This document shows, piece by piece, positions 51,707 to 61,378 of a stretch of 64,000 nucleotides of DNA. The position numbers were made by a program, and so were the translations under genes. The notes beneath the pieces are model-generated. The model saw only the letters and a list, made by a program, of their open reading frames with translations. It made no database searches and was not told where the DNA came from. Origin of the DNA: S015-6 sp964384945 (GTDB lineage: Bacteria; Desulfobacterota; DSWW01); NCBI GenBank assembly GCA_964384945.1, contig CAYLMK010000001.1, forward strand, positions 418,264 to 482,263, in the 5' to 3' direction. The stretch's first letter is position 1, and each line of letters begins with the position of its first letter.

Positions 51707-53640
51707 GCCTTCCTTCCCCTCCGTGTCCGCCTGGCCCGAAGCCGGTTGTAGACAAGGCCCGTGCCCAGGACGAACAGAGGCACGGCAAAGATCGTCGTGT
51801 AGAACCAGACCACGTCCTGTTCCCGGGTGTGCAGGATCCGAACGTCCTCCTCGGTCTCTGCCGACCCGGAGAGCGACTCTTCCTGGAACAGCCACTTCAA
51901 GCCGTCCTCGAAGAAAAAATAGTTGCCCGGGTTCCCGATCACCGGGTCGGAAAGGGCATCCGCGTCGGCCATCACGATCATCCGCGTCTGCTTCGAGCCC
52001 TTTTTCCCGCTCGCTCCTGCCGGAGCGTCTTCGGACGACTCGCCCTTGTTTTCGGACATCTCGGCCGTGACGGCCGCCGCGAGATGGAAGTTCTCCGTCT
52101 GCCGTTCCGGTCCGTCCTGCTCCAGGCTGCGGTTCTCGTCGGCCCACGTCATGGGCATGCTGCGCAACGTCATGACGACCTTGGCCCCGGACTTCGGCCC
52201 CTCGACCTTCTCCAGGTAGCCCGAGCCGAGGAGCACAACGGCCAGCCTGGAGGCATTCTGGCTCAGGGTGTTCACCGAGGGGTGGGAAGAGGTCCGGTTG
52301 CTGTAAAGGTTGTAACGGTCCGCCTTTGTATGGAAGGCCCGCATGAAGTGCCGCTCGTTGGCGAGCGGAACGGCCTGGAAGCGAAGGCCGAAATCCTCAA
52401 GCATGCCGGCCAGATTGCTCGCATGCTCCGGGTCCAGGGCGATCCACATGCGCCCTCCCCCTCTCAGGTACCTTCGCAGCGACTCCAACTCTTCGGGAAG
52501 GAAATTCTCGGTCGGGTCGATTGCCGCGAGCAGGGATGCGTCCTCAGGCACTTCCGACCCCAAGCCCTGTCCGAGACCCAGGGGCTTGACCTCGAAATTC
52601 TGCCCCTGCAGCACCTTCTTGAGCCCCGTGACCGGAGGCCTGGGGTCCTCCTCCCTTTGCCAGTCGTAGGCGCGCTCCCCATGGCCGGCGATGAAATAGG
52701 CGACCCTTCTTTGGGTCACGAGCTTCAGGAACTTGCTCTGGAATTCATCGTCGACCCTGGCGATCCGGCCCCGGGCCTCGCCCATCTCGGTGCCGATCCG
52801 CACGACCTCCTTCCTGTCGCCGTACCTGTAGACGACGTTCCCGTTCCCGCGGACCCCAAGCTCCTTGGCGAGCTTCGGCTCCAGGGCGTGATCGTGCACG
52901 CGCACCCGAAGCAGGTCGGAACGGCCCTTCAGTCCCTCGAAGTAGCTTGAAAGCTCCTCCAGCACCTCGTTCGCCTCCGGGTAGAAGAGGAGAACCTCGA
53001 AGGGTTCGCTCAGATTCGCGACCAGACTGCGCGCGCCTTCGCTCGGGCTGAAGGATCGCTGAAAGGTGAGGTCCCACTTCCGGTTGTGCGTGTCGGCAAC
53101 GAAGTTGATAAGAAACAGGCTCGCGCCCAGCCAGGCGACCGCCAGCCCGCTTGCGGCCGAGAAGGCGACCCGCCTGCGTTCGATCCGGGGCGCGCGGGCC
53201 ATGGACGCGAAGGAGATCTCCATGAAAATGAGCGGAAGCACGGAGCTCACCCACGCGATCGGCCACAGGACCCTGAGGATCCCCCGGTATCGTTCCAGGG
53301 CCTTTGCGCCCTCCAACCGCGGGAGCAGGCCTTCCCGGACCGGCTCCAGTTGCGCCGCGTAGAGCGCAAGCGCCACGATTCCGCCGAGGTAGGCCGCCAG
53401 AATCATGCCCTCCACGGACCTGCGGTCCCCCCGGCTGCGGAGCCAGTTCGCGGCCCGGGCCGAGACGGCCCACAGGAGGAAGGCGGCCCCGACGCCGTCG
53501 AGGGCGAACCGGGCGACCGGCGGCGAGGCGACCAGCTTCTCCCCCACGTAAAAGAGGGCCATGCTCAGCAGGTAGGGAAGCGTGCAGGCGAGGCCGGGGA
53601 TCATCCGGCCGCTCTTGGTTCCGTTTTCCTCTATCGCCAT
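51703..53640 (-). CDS. GldG-like ABC-associated membrane protein (DUF4350/intraflagellar-transport-like domain)
   Basis: 645 residues. Four or more helices at the N-terminus (about 16-195) are followed by a large periplasmic domain beginning NRKWDLTFQRSFSPSEGARSLVANL, the typical GldG start, with AYFIAGHGERAYDW and LAAIDPTENFLPEELESLRRYLRGGGRMWIALDP further on. A C-terminal helix (about 600-625) closes it. In Bacteroidetes GldG works with GldA and GldF in gliding; this deltaproteobacterial-type cluster is found without gliding. It starts within the permease gene (10-bp overlap). Confidence 0.9.
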   Translation of the reverse strand: MAIEENGTKSGRMIPGLACTLPYLLSMALFYVGEKLVASPPVARFALDGVGAAFLLWAVSARAANWLRSRGDRRSVEGMILAAYLGGIVALALYAAQLEPVREGLLPRLEGAKALERYRGILRVLWPIAWVSSVLPLIFMEISFASMARAPRIERRRVAFSAASGLAVAWLGASLFLINFVADTHNRKWDLTFQRSFSPSEGARSLVANLSEPFEVLLFYPEANEVLEELSSYFEGLKGRSDLLRVRVHDHALEPKLAKELGVRGNGNVVYRYGDRKEVVRIGTEMGEARGRIARVDDEFQSKFLKLVTQRRVAYFIAGHGERAYDWQREEDPRPPVTGLKKVLQGQNFEVKPLGLGQGLGSEVPEDASLLAAIDPTENFLPEELESLRRYLRGGGRMWIALDPEHASNLAGMLEDFGLRFQAVPLANERHFMRAFHTKADRYNLYSNRTSSHPSVNTLSQNASRLAVVLLGSGYLEKVEGPKSGAKVVMTLRSMPMTWADENRSLEQDGPERQTENFHLAAAVTAEMSENKGESSEDAPAGASGKKGSKQTRMIVMADADALSDPVIGNPGNYFFFEDGLKWLFQEESLSGSAETEEDVRILHTREQDVVWFYTTIFAVPLFVLGTGLVYNRLRARRTRRGRKA

Positions 53641-54356
53641 CGCCGCGCCTCGATGACCCGCGTGGAGACCATGAGGAAGAACCAGGTCACGGAAAAGTAA
53701 TAGATGATGTCGCGGGTGTTGACCGTGCCCTTCATGAAAGGGAGAAAGTGCTTGTTGTGCAGCGCCAGATAGCCGAATAGGCCCGAAAGGGGCGGCTCGG
53801 TTACGTTCGCCAGGAGCCAGAAGAGAAGCATGGCCACCAGTATGGCTGTCGAGAGGATGGCGGCGACGATCTGGCTCGGCGCCAGGGAAGAGCCGAACAT
53901 CCCGATCGCGAGGGCGGCCGAACCGAGGCACAGCAGGCCCAGGTAACCGCCGAAGATATGCCCCACGGAGACCTTGCCGTGCACGAAGATGAGCAGGGGC
54001 ATGTACAGGGTGAGCAGGGTCAGAAGGCAAAGAAAGAGGAATGCCGACAGAAACTTGCCAAGCACGACCTGGTAGTCCTTGACCGGCGATGTGGTGTACA
54101 GAACCATCGTGCCCATCTGCTTCTCTTCGGCCAGCAACCGCATGGTGAGAAAGATCGAGGCGATCATCGTCGTGCCGCTCGAAAAATAGAAGAACTGCCG
54201 GAGGACCTCGGCCGAATACTTGGATCCTCCCCCGAGGGCATACACATTGAAGAGCAAGCCGTCCACGAGCAGGACCACGGCGAGAATGACATATCCCATG
54301 TACGATCGGAAATAGGCCCCGAGTTCACGGCCGAGTACGAGCCAGACCACTCTCAC
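53631..54356 (-). CDS. ABC-2 type permease (GldF-like)
   Basis: 241 residues with six membrane helices. The conserved stretch FFYFSSGTTMIASIFLTMRLLAEEKQMGTM (about 60-88, given here in part) is the ABC-2 coupling region, with LAEEKQMGTME-type motif. It pairs with the ATPase encoded just upstream (4-bp overlap) and the GldG-like protein downstream. Confidence 0.92.
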   Translation of the reverse strand: MRVVWLVLGRELGAYFRSYMGYVILAVVLLVDGLLFNVYALGGGSKYSAEVLRQFFYFSSGTTMIASIFLTMRLLAEEKQMGTMVLYTTSPVKDYQVVLGKFLSAFLFLCLLTLLTLYMPLLIFVHGKVSVGHIFGGYLGLLCLGSAALAIGMFGSSLAPSQIVAAILSTAILVAMLLFWLLANVTEPPLSGLFGYLALHNKHFLPFMKGTVNTRDIIYYFSVTWFFLMVSTRVIEARRWR

Positions 54357-55291
54357 GCGGGCTTCTCCTGTGTCTGCATGAGCCTCAGGAAGGTGTTCTC
54401 CAGGTCGAGGTCGGTCCGCACCATTTCGATCAGGCCCAGCCCGCGGCTGACGAGCTTCAGGCTGATTGCCTCCCGGATGTCCTTCGAAAGGCTCATCTCG
54501 AGGCTCGACCGGCCGTCCTCCCGCCGGGTCCAGTCGATCTCTTCCACCTCGGGCAGATCCCGCAGGCAGGATTCGATCTCGGACCGGGGGCCCCGAACCT
54601 GCATGCGGACGCGGATCTTCCGCGTGAAGCGCCGCGCGAGCTCCTCCTCCGGTCCTTCGCCGATGATCTCGCCCGACTGGATCATAAGGATCCGGTCGCA
54701 GATCTGGCTGATCTCGGGCAGGAGATGGCTGGAGAGGATCACGGTGTGGTTTCCGTGAAGGGAGCGGATGAGCTGTCGCATCTCGACGATCTGCACCGGA
54801 TCGAGACCGGAAGCGGGTTCGTCGAGCAGCAGGATCTGCGGCTCGTGAAGCAGGGTCATCGCGATGGCAACGCGCTGCCGGTAACCGAAAGAGAGATGGC
54901 CGATGATTTCCTCGCCCACGTCCTCGATCGCGGCCTGCGCCTCCACCGCGGGCAGGCGCTCGCGCAGCCTTCGCCGGTCCATGCCCTTCAGGCGGCCTAC
55001 GAACCGAAGGTAGGCCCTGACCTTCATGTCTCCGTAGAGAGGCGGGCTTTCGGGGAGGAAGCTCAGGCTTTTCTTCACGGCGTGAGGCTCTTCGAGAAGG
55101 TCGAGCCCGCCGATCGTTACACGGCCGGCGGTGGGGAGAAGGCTGCCGGCCAGGATGCGCAGAAGCGTCGTCTTCCCCGAACCGTTCAGGCCGAGGAGCC
55201 CGACGATCTCGCCCCGCTCGATCCGAAAGCTCACCCGGTTCACGGCCCGCTTTTCGCCGTAGACCTTGGTGAGGTCCTGCACTTCCAACAC
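54353..55291 (-). CDS. ABC transporter ATPase (GldA-like)
   Basis: 312 residues. Walker A GLNGSGKTT (34-42), signature LSFGYRQRVAIA, Walker B ILLLDEPASGLDP, H-loop near LSSHLL. GTG at 55291 is chosen: GGAAGGGA lies 8 nt upstream and family proteins begin LEVQDLTK here. It powers the GldF-like permease that overlaps its 3' end. It is the first gene of the four-gene unit. Confidence 0.94.
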   Translation of the reverse strand: MLEVQDLTKVYGEKRAVNRVSFRIERGEIVGLLGLNGSGKTTLLRILAGSLLPTAGRVTIGGLDLLEEPHAVKKSLSFLPESPPLYGDMKVRAYLRFVGRLKGMDRRRLRERLPAVEAQAAIEDVGEEIIGHLSFGYRQRVAIAMTLLHEPQILLLDEPASGLDPVQIVEMRQLIRSLHGNHTVILSSHLLPEISQICDRILMIQSGEIIGEGPEEELARRFTRKIRVRMQVRGPRSEIESCLRDLPEVEEIDWTRREDGRSSLEMSLSKDIREAISLKLVSRGLGLIEMVRTDLDLENTFLRLMQTQEKPA

Positions 55292-55353
55292 GCGTGAGTC
55301 CCTTCCATGCGAAAAGAGGGAAGCGAAAATATTACGAAGCCCTCTTTCCCCTG

Positions 55354-56364
55354 TCAAGGCGGCGGCGGGCCCGGGATGAGCACTCCCGCCCCGTCGATGC
55401 GGCTTTCCTTCAGGGCGATCAGCGCCTCGTTGGCCTGCTCCAACGAGAAGGTCTCAACGTGGGTGCGGATCGGGATCGAGGCGGCGGCCTTGAGGAGTCC
55501 CTCCGCATCGGCACGGGTGGAATTGGCTACCGACCGGATGGTTCTCTCGCCCCACCAGTCCGCGTAGTCGATCGGCGGGATGAGGGTCATGTGGATGCCG
55601 CCCAGGGCGATCGTTGCGCCCTTCTTCATCCGCTTCAGGGTCATGGGAACCAACTCGCCCGCGGGCGCGAAGATGACGGCCGCGTCGAGTTCCGCAGGAG
55701 GGGTCTCGTCCGGCCTGCCGGTCCATACGGCCCCGAGCTTCTCGGCGAGCCTCCGATGCCCTTCCGAACGGGTCAGCACATAGACCTCCATCCCCTGATG
55801 GACGGCGACCTGGATCGTTACATGCGCGGAAGCGCCGAAACCCACGAGCCCCAACCGGCAGCCCGGCCTGGCCTCGCTCAGGCGGAGGGCCCGGTAGCCG
55901 ATGATGCCCGCGCACAGGAGCGGCGCCGCATCCAGGTCGGAGAAGCCGTCCGGGATCCGGTACGCGAAGGCCTCGGAAACCGTGACGAACTCGGAAAACC
56001 CTCCGTCCACGTCGTAGCCGGTGAACCGGGCCTCGGGGCAGAGGTTCTCCCGCTCCGTCGTGCAGAACTCGCACCTTCCGCACGTCTCGTGCAGCCAGGG
56101 GACCCCCACGCGGTCGCCGCTGCGGGTGCGCCCGACCCCCTCCCCGACCTCGTCGATCCGGCCCAGGATCTGGTGCCCTGGGATCACGGGCATCTTGTGG
56201 GGAGCGAGGTCCCCTTCGACCACGTGGAGGTCCGTGTGGCAGATGCCGCAGGCCGTCACCCTGAGCCGGACACGGCCCGGGCCGGGCCGGGGCTCCGGGA
56301 CCTCCTCCAGGCGAAGGGGTCGGGTCTCGATTTGTGCCTGCTCGTGCAAAACCATCGCTCGCAT
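55354..56364 (-). CDS. zinc-dependent alcohol dehydrogenase
   Basis: 336 residues, MDR family. Catalytic zinc region TACGICHTDLHVVEGDL and GHQILG (the usual GHE reads GHQ), with structural zinc cysteines in CGRCEFCTTERENLC. NAD-binding region LGLVGFGASAHVTIQVA. The GHE-to-GHQ change also occurs in other active members of this subgroup. Co-directional with the ABC unit 62 bp further on, but unlikely to be functionally linked. Confidence 0.92.
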   Translation of the reverse strand: MRAMVLHEQAQIETRPLRLEEVPEPRPGPGRVRLRVTACGICHTDLHVVEGDLAPHKMPVIPGHQILGRIDEVGEGVGRTRSGDRVGVPWLHETCGRCEFCTTERENLCPEARFTGYDVDGGFSEFVTVSEAFAYRIPDGFSDLDAAPLLCAGIIGYRALRLSEARPGCRLGLVGFGASAHVTIQVAVHQGMEVYVLTRSEGHRRLAEKLGAVWTGRPDETPPAELDAAVIFAPAGELVPMTLKRMKKGATIALGGIHMTLIPPIDYADWWGERTIRSVANSTRADAEGLLKAAASIPIRTHVETFSLEQANEALIALKESRIDGAGVLIPGPPPP

Positions 56365-56656
56365 GGTTTGCAGTATACCCTATGGACGATCCGCGGAGCC
56401 AGCGTCGGGGCGGGTCGGACGCGGGTTCGATTCGAGGTTTGCCGGCATGCTATACTGCAGGCCGCCCCCAAATCCTCGGCATATCGAGCCAGAGCCTGCA
56501 TGACAGCCTTGCCGAGCACCGAACAGGGAGGGAAACCATGCCGACTCAGAACAGACCCGAGGATCATCGCAACTCGACTCGCGAACCACGACGTCCATGC
56601 CCCGGTCCGACAGGCCGAGGAGAATCCCCCAGGGCAAGTCGACCCCTGTCCAAAGG

Positions 56657-58120
56657 ATGGGGTCCACCTCAGAGTTCGGCACGGATTTGATCATCAGGGA
56701 GTTTCTTGCCTTGGAAAAGGATCGCGGAACGAAAGGAAATCTCTGGACAAAGGGGAAGGGTCGCCCTACAAGCAGTCAAGAAAGAAGACCCGATCTTCCG
56801 GGCTCATCATCCGGAATCCATGCCTTCATCCCGGTTTCCGTCCTCACGACTTACTTCCTGGCAAGCTTTGTGTTGAACGAAAGCATGCATGAACAATACC
56901 TGTTCGGCTTCAATCAGCTCAGACATCTGGGGATTCCCGGTTTCCTCCTGTTGACGGCCGCCACGATGCTGATTCTCATCGGGCCCGGTTCCTTTGCCGA
57001 AACATTGCCTTCCCATTTCGCGAAGCATCAGAGACTGCTCTTTTCAAGAAGAACCTATCTCGTCTCCCTCGGATTCTGTTCCGTGGTCCCTTTCTTTCTC
57101 CTGAGAAACAACTTCCTGAATCAAGACGCCCTGGGTTTCGCAAGGTGGTTCACGACATACATTCCAATTTACGGATCGTTCGTTACCCTTGACGAGATGT
57201 GGGAATTCTACATCCATTCCCGATTCTGGCATTATGTGAACACATCGTTCGGTATCAGCATAACCTTATCCTATCAGATTCTCTCCTGCTTATCCGGCGG
57301 CATATTCGTGGTGCTCTTGCTTCTGTACTCGAGGGACGTCTTTCCTCAAAGACCGCTTTCTTTCTTTCTGATGATCGTTTCGGGCGGGTACATGCAACTG
57401 TTTTTCGGCGATGTCGAGAATTATACCATGACCGCGGTGATTGTCATGGCGTACTTCTTTTGCTCCTGCTTGTTCCTTCAGCGAAAATGCAGCCTCCTGT
57501 TTCCATCGATGGCCCTGACGATGGCGCTCACATTCCATCTTCTTGCGGGTTTTCTCATGCCATCGCTGTTGTATCTGTATTGGATAGCCTTCAAGCGAAA
57601 ATCTTACGTATCGATTCTTGCCGCCGCATTCTGTTCTATCGCCCTTTTTGCTTCGACACTCGCGTTTTTCAATTACTCCTACCAGCCCGTCAGGGAGTTC
57701 GTCCGGATGAGCCATGTTTTCGGGTATTGGGGGCCCCTTTCAAAAAAAGTGGTCAACCCGTCGCTGTCTTATTATGCACAATTGATCAATATGCAGATGT
57801 TACTCTTCCCCATATCGGTTTTCGGCATGCTGCGGATCGTTTTCAAGGGAGTAAGGTGGGACGATTTCAATATGCATCTTTTGGTATCATCCATATCCAT
57901 GCTTTCCTTCTTCTATTTCTTTCGGGCTGCAATCGGGGTTTATCACGATTGGAATCTTTTCGCGAACGTAGGTATACCCGTCTCGATCTTTTCGGCACAC
58001 AACGTATTGCAGGGTGAAGACACAAGAGGAGAGCGCTCGGCTTGGCGCGCATCCCTGTTCCTCTTCAGCATGAATTCCTATTGCTGGATTGTATCCAATC
58101 ATCTTGCCTGGGTGAGATGA
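56657..58120 (+). CDS. polytopic membrane protein, low-GC, possibly GT-C-like
   Basis: About 487 residues from this ATG, with ten or more hydrophobic helices starting near residue 56. GDVENYTMTAVIVMAYFF and FHLLAGFLMPSLLYLYWIAF resemble GT-C-fold membrane glycosyltransferases, which carry a short acidic loop after helix 1. GC and codon use are clearly lower than in neighbours, suggesting horizontal transfer. The start is uncertain: ATG 56597, ATG 56657 or TTG 56711 (AGGGAG 9 nt upstream) are possible. Function is not established. Confidence 0.6.
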   Translation: MGSTSEFGTDLIIREFLALEKDRGTKGNLWTKGKGRPTSSQERRPDLPGSSSGIHAFIPVSVLTTYFLASFVLNESMHEQYLFGFNQLRHLGIPGFLLLTAATMLILIGPGSFAETLPSHFAKHQRLLFSRRTYLVSLGFCSVVPFFLLRNNFLNQDALGFARWFTTYIPIYGSFVTLDEMWEFYIHSRFWHYVNTSFGISITLSYQILSCLSGGIFVVLLLLYSRDVFPQRPLSFFLMIVSGGYMQLFFGDVENYTMTAVIVMAYFFCSCLFLQRKCSLLFPSMALTMALTFHLLAGFLMPSLLYLYWIAFKRKSYVSILAAAFCSIALFASTLAFFNYSYQPVREFVRMSHVFGYWGPLSKKVVNPSLSYYAQLINMQMLLFPISVFGMLRIVFKGVRWDDFNMHLLVSSISMLSFFYFFRAAIGVYHDWNLFANVGIPVSIFSAHNVLQGEDTRGERSAWRASLFLFSMNSYCWIVSNHLAWVR

Positions 58121-58241
58121 CGAGATGAACGTATTGTCTCTGACCTAACAACCCGGCAGGCGACGGAACACAACCGTGGAGCAAGAGGAAACCCCGGGAC
58201 CTTGCGCGGCCGCCGAGCGGCCGGGAAGGAGACATCTCTCG

Positions 58242-59486
58242 ATGCCCGTGAGGATCTTTTCGATACTGCTTGCGCTCCTGACCGCGGCCCTGCCGGTCAG
58301 GGGGTCCTGCGCTGCCGACCCGGCCAAGGAGCGCCCCGCCTACGGCGTGCTTTACACGGCCTGGATCAAGCCCGACGAACCGTTGGCCACGGTGCGCATC
58401 CGCCTGAACCCCCATCCCGAGTGGGTGCGCTGGATGCGCCTGAACGCCGAGCCGGAACGCTATTCCGGCTTCAAGGGCAGCGGCGAGGTGGAGAGCAAGG
58501 GCGGCCGGGTAACCTGGCGTCCTCCCGCGCGCGACGCCTGGCTCCAGTACCGCGTGAATCTCCAGAGCAAGCGCGCCTCGGGCCGGTTCGACGGCCTGGT
58601 CACATCCGGCTGGGCCCTGTTCCGCGCCGACGACCTGGTGCCGCCCGTGCACCTGGACATGGAGGACGGCACGCAGTCGAAGGCGAAGCTCGCTCTTGAC
58701 CTTCCGGACGGCTGGTCCGCCGCCACGCCGTTCCCTCGTTACAAGAGCGGCCGCTACAACCTCGACAACCCGCGCCGCCTGTTCGACCGCCCCATCGGCT
58801 GGCTGCTGCTCGGCAAGATCGGCGCACGACGCGAAACCGTGGGCGGCACGCGCCTCACCGTGGCCGCGCCCCTCGATACGGGCGTGCGCCGCATGGACAT
58901 GCTGGCCTTCCTCCGCTGGACGCTGCCGACGATGCAGGCCCTGTTCCCGCGCTTCCCCACCCGCCTGCTCGTGGTCAGCGCGGGTGACCCGATGTGGCGC
59001 GGCGCGCTCTCCGGGCCGAACTCGCTCTTCGTGCACGCCGACCGGCCGCTGATCAGCGAAAACGCCACCAGCACGCTGCTGCACGAACTGGTGCACGTGG
59101 CCATGCGCGCGCAGAGCACGCCCGGCGCCGACTGGATCGTCGAAGGTCTGGCGGAGTACTATTCGCTGGAAGTCCTGCGCCGCTCCGGGGCCATAAGCGA
59201 CGAGCGCTTCGAAAAGGCCCACCGAAATCTCGCCGAGTGGGGCAAGGCGGCCGAGCGGCTCGACGTGCCTCGCTCTTCCGGCGCGCGGACCGCGCGCGCG
59301 GTCGGCGCGCTGCGTGCGATCGATGCGGAGATCCGCTCCCTGAGCAAAGGCGATGCGAGCCTCGACGATGTGGCGCGGGCCATGGCGGAAGAGGGCAGGC
59401 CCGTCACGATCGAGGTTTTTCGCGCACGGGTGGAGGGCGCGGCGGGCGGCAAGGTGCGTAGCATCGATGCGGCGTTGCGGCGTTGA
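58242..59486 (+). CDS. secreted M1-like gluzincin metallopeptidase-domain protein
   Basis: 414 residues. A signal peptide (1-24) exports it. The zinc motif HELVH (281-285) is followed by WIVEGLAEYY with E301 as third ligand, the gluzincin layout. The N-terminal 200 residues are a beta-rich region as found in M1-like domains. Substrate unknown. Codon use (very GCG/CGC-rich) looks more like a gamma- or betaproteobacterial gene than its neighbours. AAGGAG lies 11 nt before the ATG. Confidence 0.82.
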   Translation: MPVRIFSILLALLTAALPVRGSCAADPAKERPAYGVLYTAWIKPDEPLATVRIRLNPHPEWVRWMRLNAEPERYSGFKGSGEVESKGGRVTWRPPARDAWLQYRVNLQSKRASGRFDGLVTSGWALFRADDLVPPVHLDMEDGTQSKAKLALDLPDGWSAATPFPRYKSGRYNLDNPRRLFDRPIGWLLLGKIGARRETVGGTRLTVAAPLDTGVRRMDMLAFLRWTLPTMQALFPRFPTRLLVVSAGDPMWRGALSGPNSLFVHADRPLISENATSTLLHELVHVAMRAQSTPGADWIVEGLAEYYSLEVLRRSGAISDERFEKAHRNLAEWGKAAERLDVPRSSGARTARAVGALRAIDAEIRSLSKGDASLDDVARAMAEEGRPVTIEVFRARVEGAAGGKVRSIDAALRR

Positions 59487-59509
59487 CGGACCTGCGGGGT
59501 GTGTGCCTG

Positions 59510-59721
59510 ATTGGGCGCGTCCCGCGAAGCCCCCGGACACGGTAAACCCCAGCCTTTGGAGGCAAACCCGAACCGTGATCCGGCAAGGGCTCTTCAAGGT
59601 ATCGGACCGCATCCGGCAGGTGCGCGGCTTTGATGTGTCGACCGTGTCCTTCATCGATGCAGGCGCCGGATGAATTGTGGTCGATCCCCTGACCGCGGTT
59701 GAAGCGGCCCGTGCGGTGTAG
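59510..59721 (+). pseudogene. fragment of a SdsA1-type alkylsulfatase
   Basis: One frame reads PPDTVNPSLWRQTRTVIRQG, then LFKVSDRIRQVRGFDVSTVSF, stop (59671), then IVVDPLTAVEAARAV-stop. This matches the N-terminal part of metallo-beta-lactamase-fold alkylsulfatases (typically NPSLWRQ...GLFKVTDRIYQVRG.D...IVVDPL). Only about 70 residues survive, with an internal stop, and neither the metal ligands nor the rest of the gene are present. Confidence 0.72.
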
Positions 59722-60098
59722 CGTCCAGGAAGTAATGTCCACAGATTCCGCTTGCAATAGGGTGACACGTCCTCCGAGAAGAAGCCGGGCGGAGTCGAGG
59801 AGGAATGAGGGGCTTGGCGTGAGAGCGGAGACGGTGCGCCGCCTGGTCAACGATGCGGGCCTGGGCAACCCGCCGTTCCAGGCCGGCCGGGAGCCTGCGG
59901 GCTGATCCGGCCTGCCGGCCCGCCGCGGGGCGGGAGAGTCGGAACCACACCTGGGTAGGCCGAATTTCATGTTCATCGAAGGTAGGAGACATGAGAATTG
60001 GATGCATCTTGGCCAAAAATACGCTTGATTATAATCCATTTTAGCGTAATATTAATATTTCATAGCTATAATTACGCCACAATTCGCGCAGTGTCATC
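59722..60098. other. intergenic region, AT-rich next to the ATPase
   Basis: 377 bp. No gene could be supported. The right part (60020-60090) is strongly AT-rich, in contrast to the region around it, and holds the 60044-60077 inverted repeat. Confidence 0.5.
60044..60077. promoter_or_regulatory. inverted repeat upstream of the DUF4143 ATPase
   Basis: GCGTAAT (60044-60050) and ATTACGC (60071-60077) are perfectly complementary, 20 bp apart, in AT-rich DNA that also contains TATAAT at 60067-60072. Candidate operator or promoter, 22 bp before the gene. Confidence 0.35.
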
Positions 60099-61361
60099 AT
60101 GAAGAACCGGTTTCTCCGAGAGAGAATCAAGCGAAAGATCTCTCAGAAGCATGCCAGGCTGGTCGTGCTGACGGGCGCTCGTCAGACCGGCAAGACCACC
60201 CTGGCGAGGCGCACCTTTCCCGAGATCGCCTACATCTCCCTCGAAGATCCCGTTGTTCGTCCCTCCTACACCCGGCTTTCCGCAGCGGAGTGGATCGAAA
60301 CCTATCCGGTGGCGATCCTGGATGAGGTGCAGAAGGCCCCGTCGCTCATCGAGTCAATCAAGGCTGCACATGACATGTCGCAGGATGTGCGTTACATGCT
60401 CCTGGGAAGCAGTCAGATTCTGCTCCTCAGCAAGGTGAAAGAGAGCCTGGCCGGCCGTGTGGCCATCGAAGAGCTTTGGCCCCTGACGCTGCCGGAAATG
60501 GTCTCGGAGTCCTGGGACGACCCTCTCCCGGAATCCCGTTTGATCACATATCTCAGGGGCGACCCGGCACGAACGGAGGTACTGCTGGGAGTGCCGGCGG
60601 CCGACCAAGGGTTTGCCAAGGGCCAGACCGCATTCGCCAGGTATCTGAGCTTCGGCGGGATGCCCGTCGTGCACGACCCCGAACTGTCGGACCCGGAACG
60701 GGAGGAGTGGCTGCACAATTATCAGCGGACCTACCTGGAACGCGACGTAACCGATCTGGCCACTCTGCAGGACCTCCAACCGTTTGTCCTGGCCCAGAAG
60801 GCGGTGGCGGCCCGGACAGGCACCCTGGTCAATTTCAGCGACCTGGCGCGCTCCGCCTCCATCAGCCCCGCAACGGCAAGACGCTTCCTACGCTATCTGG
60901 AACTCAGCTACCAGGTCCTGGTGCTTCCCCCGTATCATCGAAACCCGGAAAAGCGCCTTTCCAAGATGCCGAAGGTCCACTTCCTCGACCCGGGAGTCCT
61001 GCGAGGCATCACGGGTCGCAGAGGACCGCCCACCGGAAAAGAGTTCGAATCAGCCGTGGCCGGAGAGGTATTCAAGCAACTGCGGACGGCGTCTCTGCGC
61101 GTGGATTTGTTTCATCTGCGCACCTACGACGGCCGTGAGGTGGACCTTCTCCTGGAACTGGAGCAAGGATTTGTGGCGGTGGAGATCAAGATGGCCGAGC
61201 GCGTCCACACCAAGGACACGGCGCCCTTTCGTGACCTGGAGGCATTCCTGGACAAGCCCCTTCTCTGTTCCGTGGTCCTTTCCCTGGACCGGGACGCGCG
61301 CATGCTTTCCGACGGGGTCCTGGCCCTTCCCGCAGCATGGGCGCTGGGCTCGCCGGTCTGA
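60099..61361 (+). CDS. AAA ATPase with DUF4143 domain
   Basis: 420 residues. Walker A TGARQTGKTT (25-34), Walker B VAILDEVQKAPSL, then sensor and lid regions, and a C-terminal DUF4143/nuclease-like domain (TYDGREVDLLLELEQGFVAVEIK, with the D...E-x-K pattern of PD-(D/E)XK folds). Such ATPases are common in accessory regions of bacteria; function unproven. Next to a toxin-antitoxin pair and gene fragments. Weak ribosome site. Confidence 0.88.
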   Translation: MKNRFLRERIKRKISQKHARLVVLTGARQTGKTTLARRTFPEIAYISLEDPVVRPSYTRLSAAEWIETYPVAILDEVQKAPSLIESIKAAHDMSQDVRYMLLGSSQILLLSKVKESLAGRVAIEELWPLTLPEMVSESWDDPLPESRLITYLRGDPARTEVLLGVPAADQGFAKGQTAFARYLSFGGMPVVHDPELSDPEREEWLHNYQRTYLERDVTDLATLQDLQPFVLAQKAVAARTGTLVNFSDLARSASISPATARRFLRYLELSYQVLVLPPYHRNPEKRLSKMPKVHFLDPGVLRGITGRRGPPTGKEFESAVAGEVFKQLRTASLRVDLFHLRTYDGREVDLLLELEQGFVAVEIKMAERVHTKDTAPFRDLEAFLDKPLLCSVVLSLDRDARMLSDGVLALPAAWALGSPV

Positions 61362-61378
61362 CCCTTCCGCTCCCGCCC

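Noticed and set aside
56410..56445. tRNA-like T-arm (GGGTTCGATTC)
   Set aside because: No acceptor, D or anticodon arms can be built around it.
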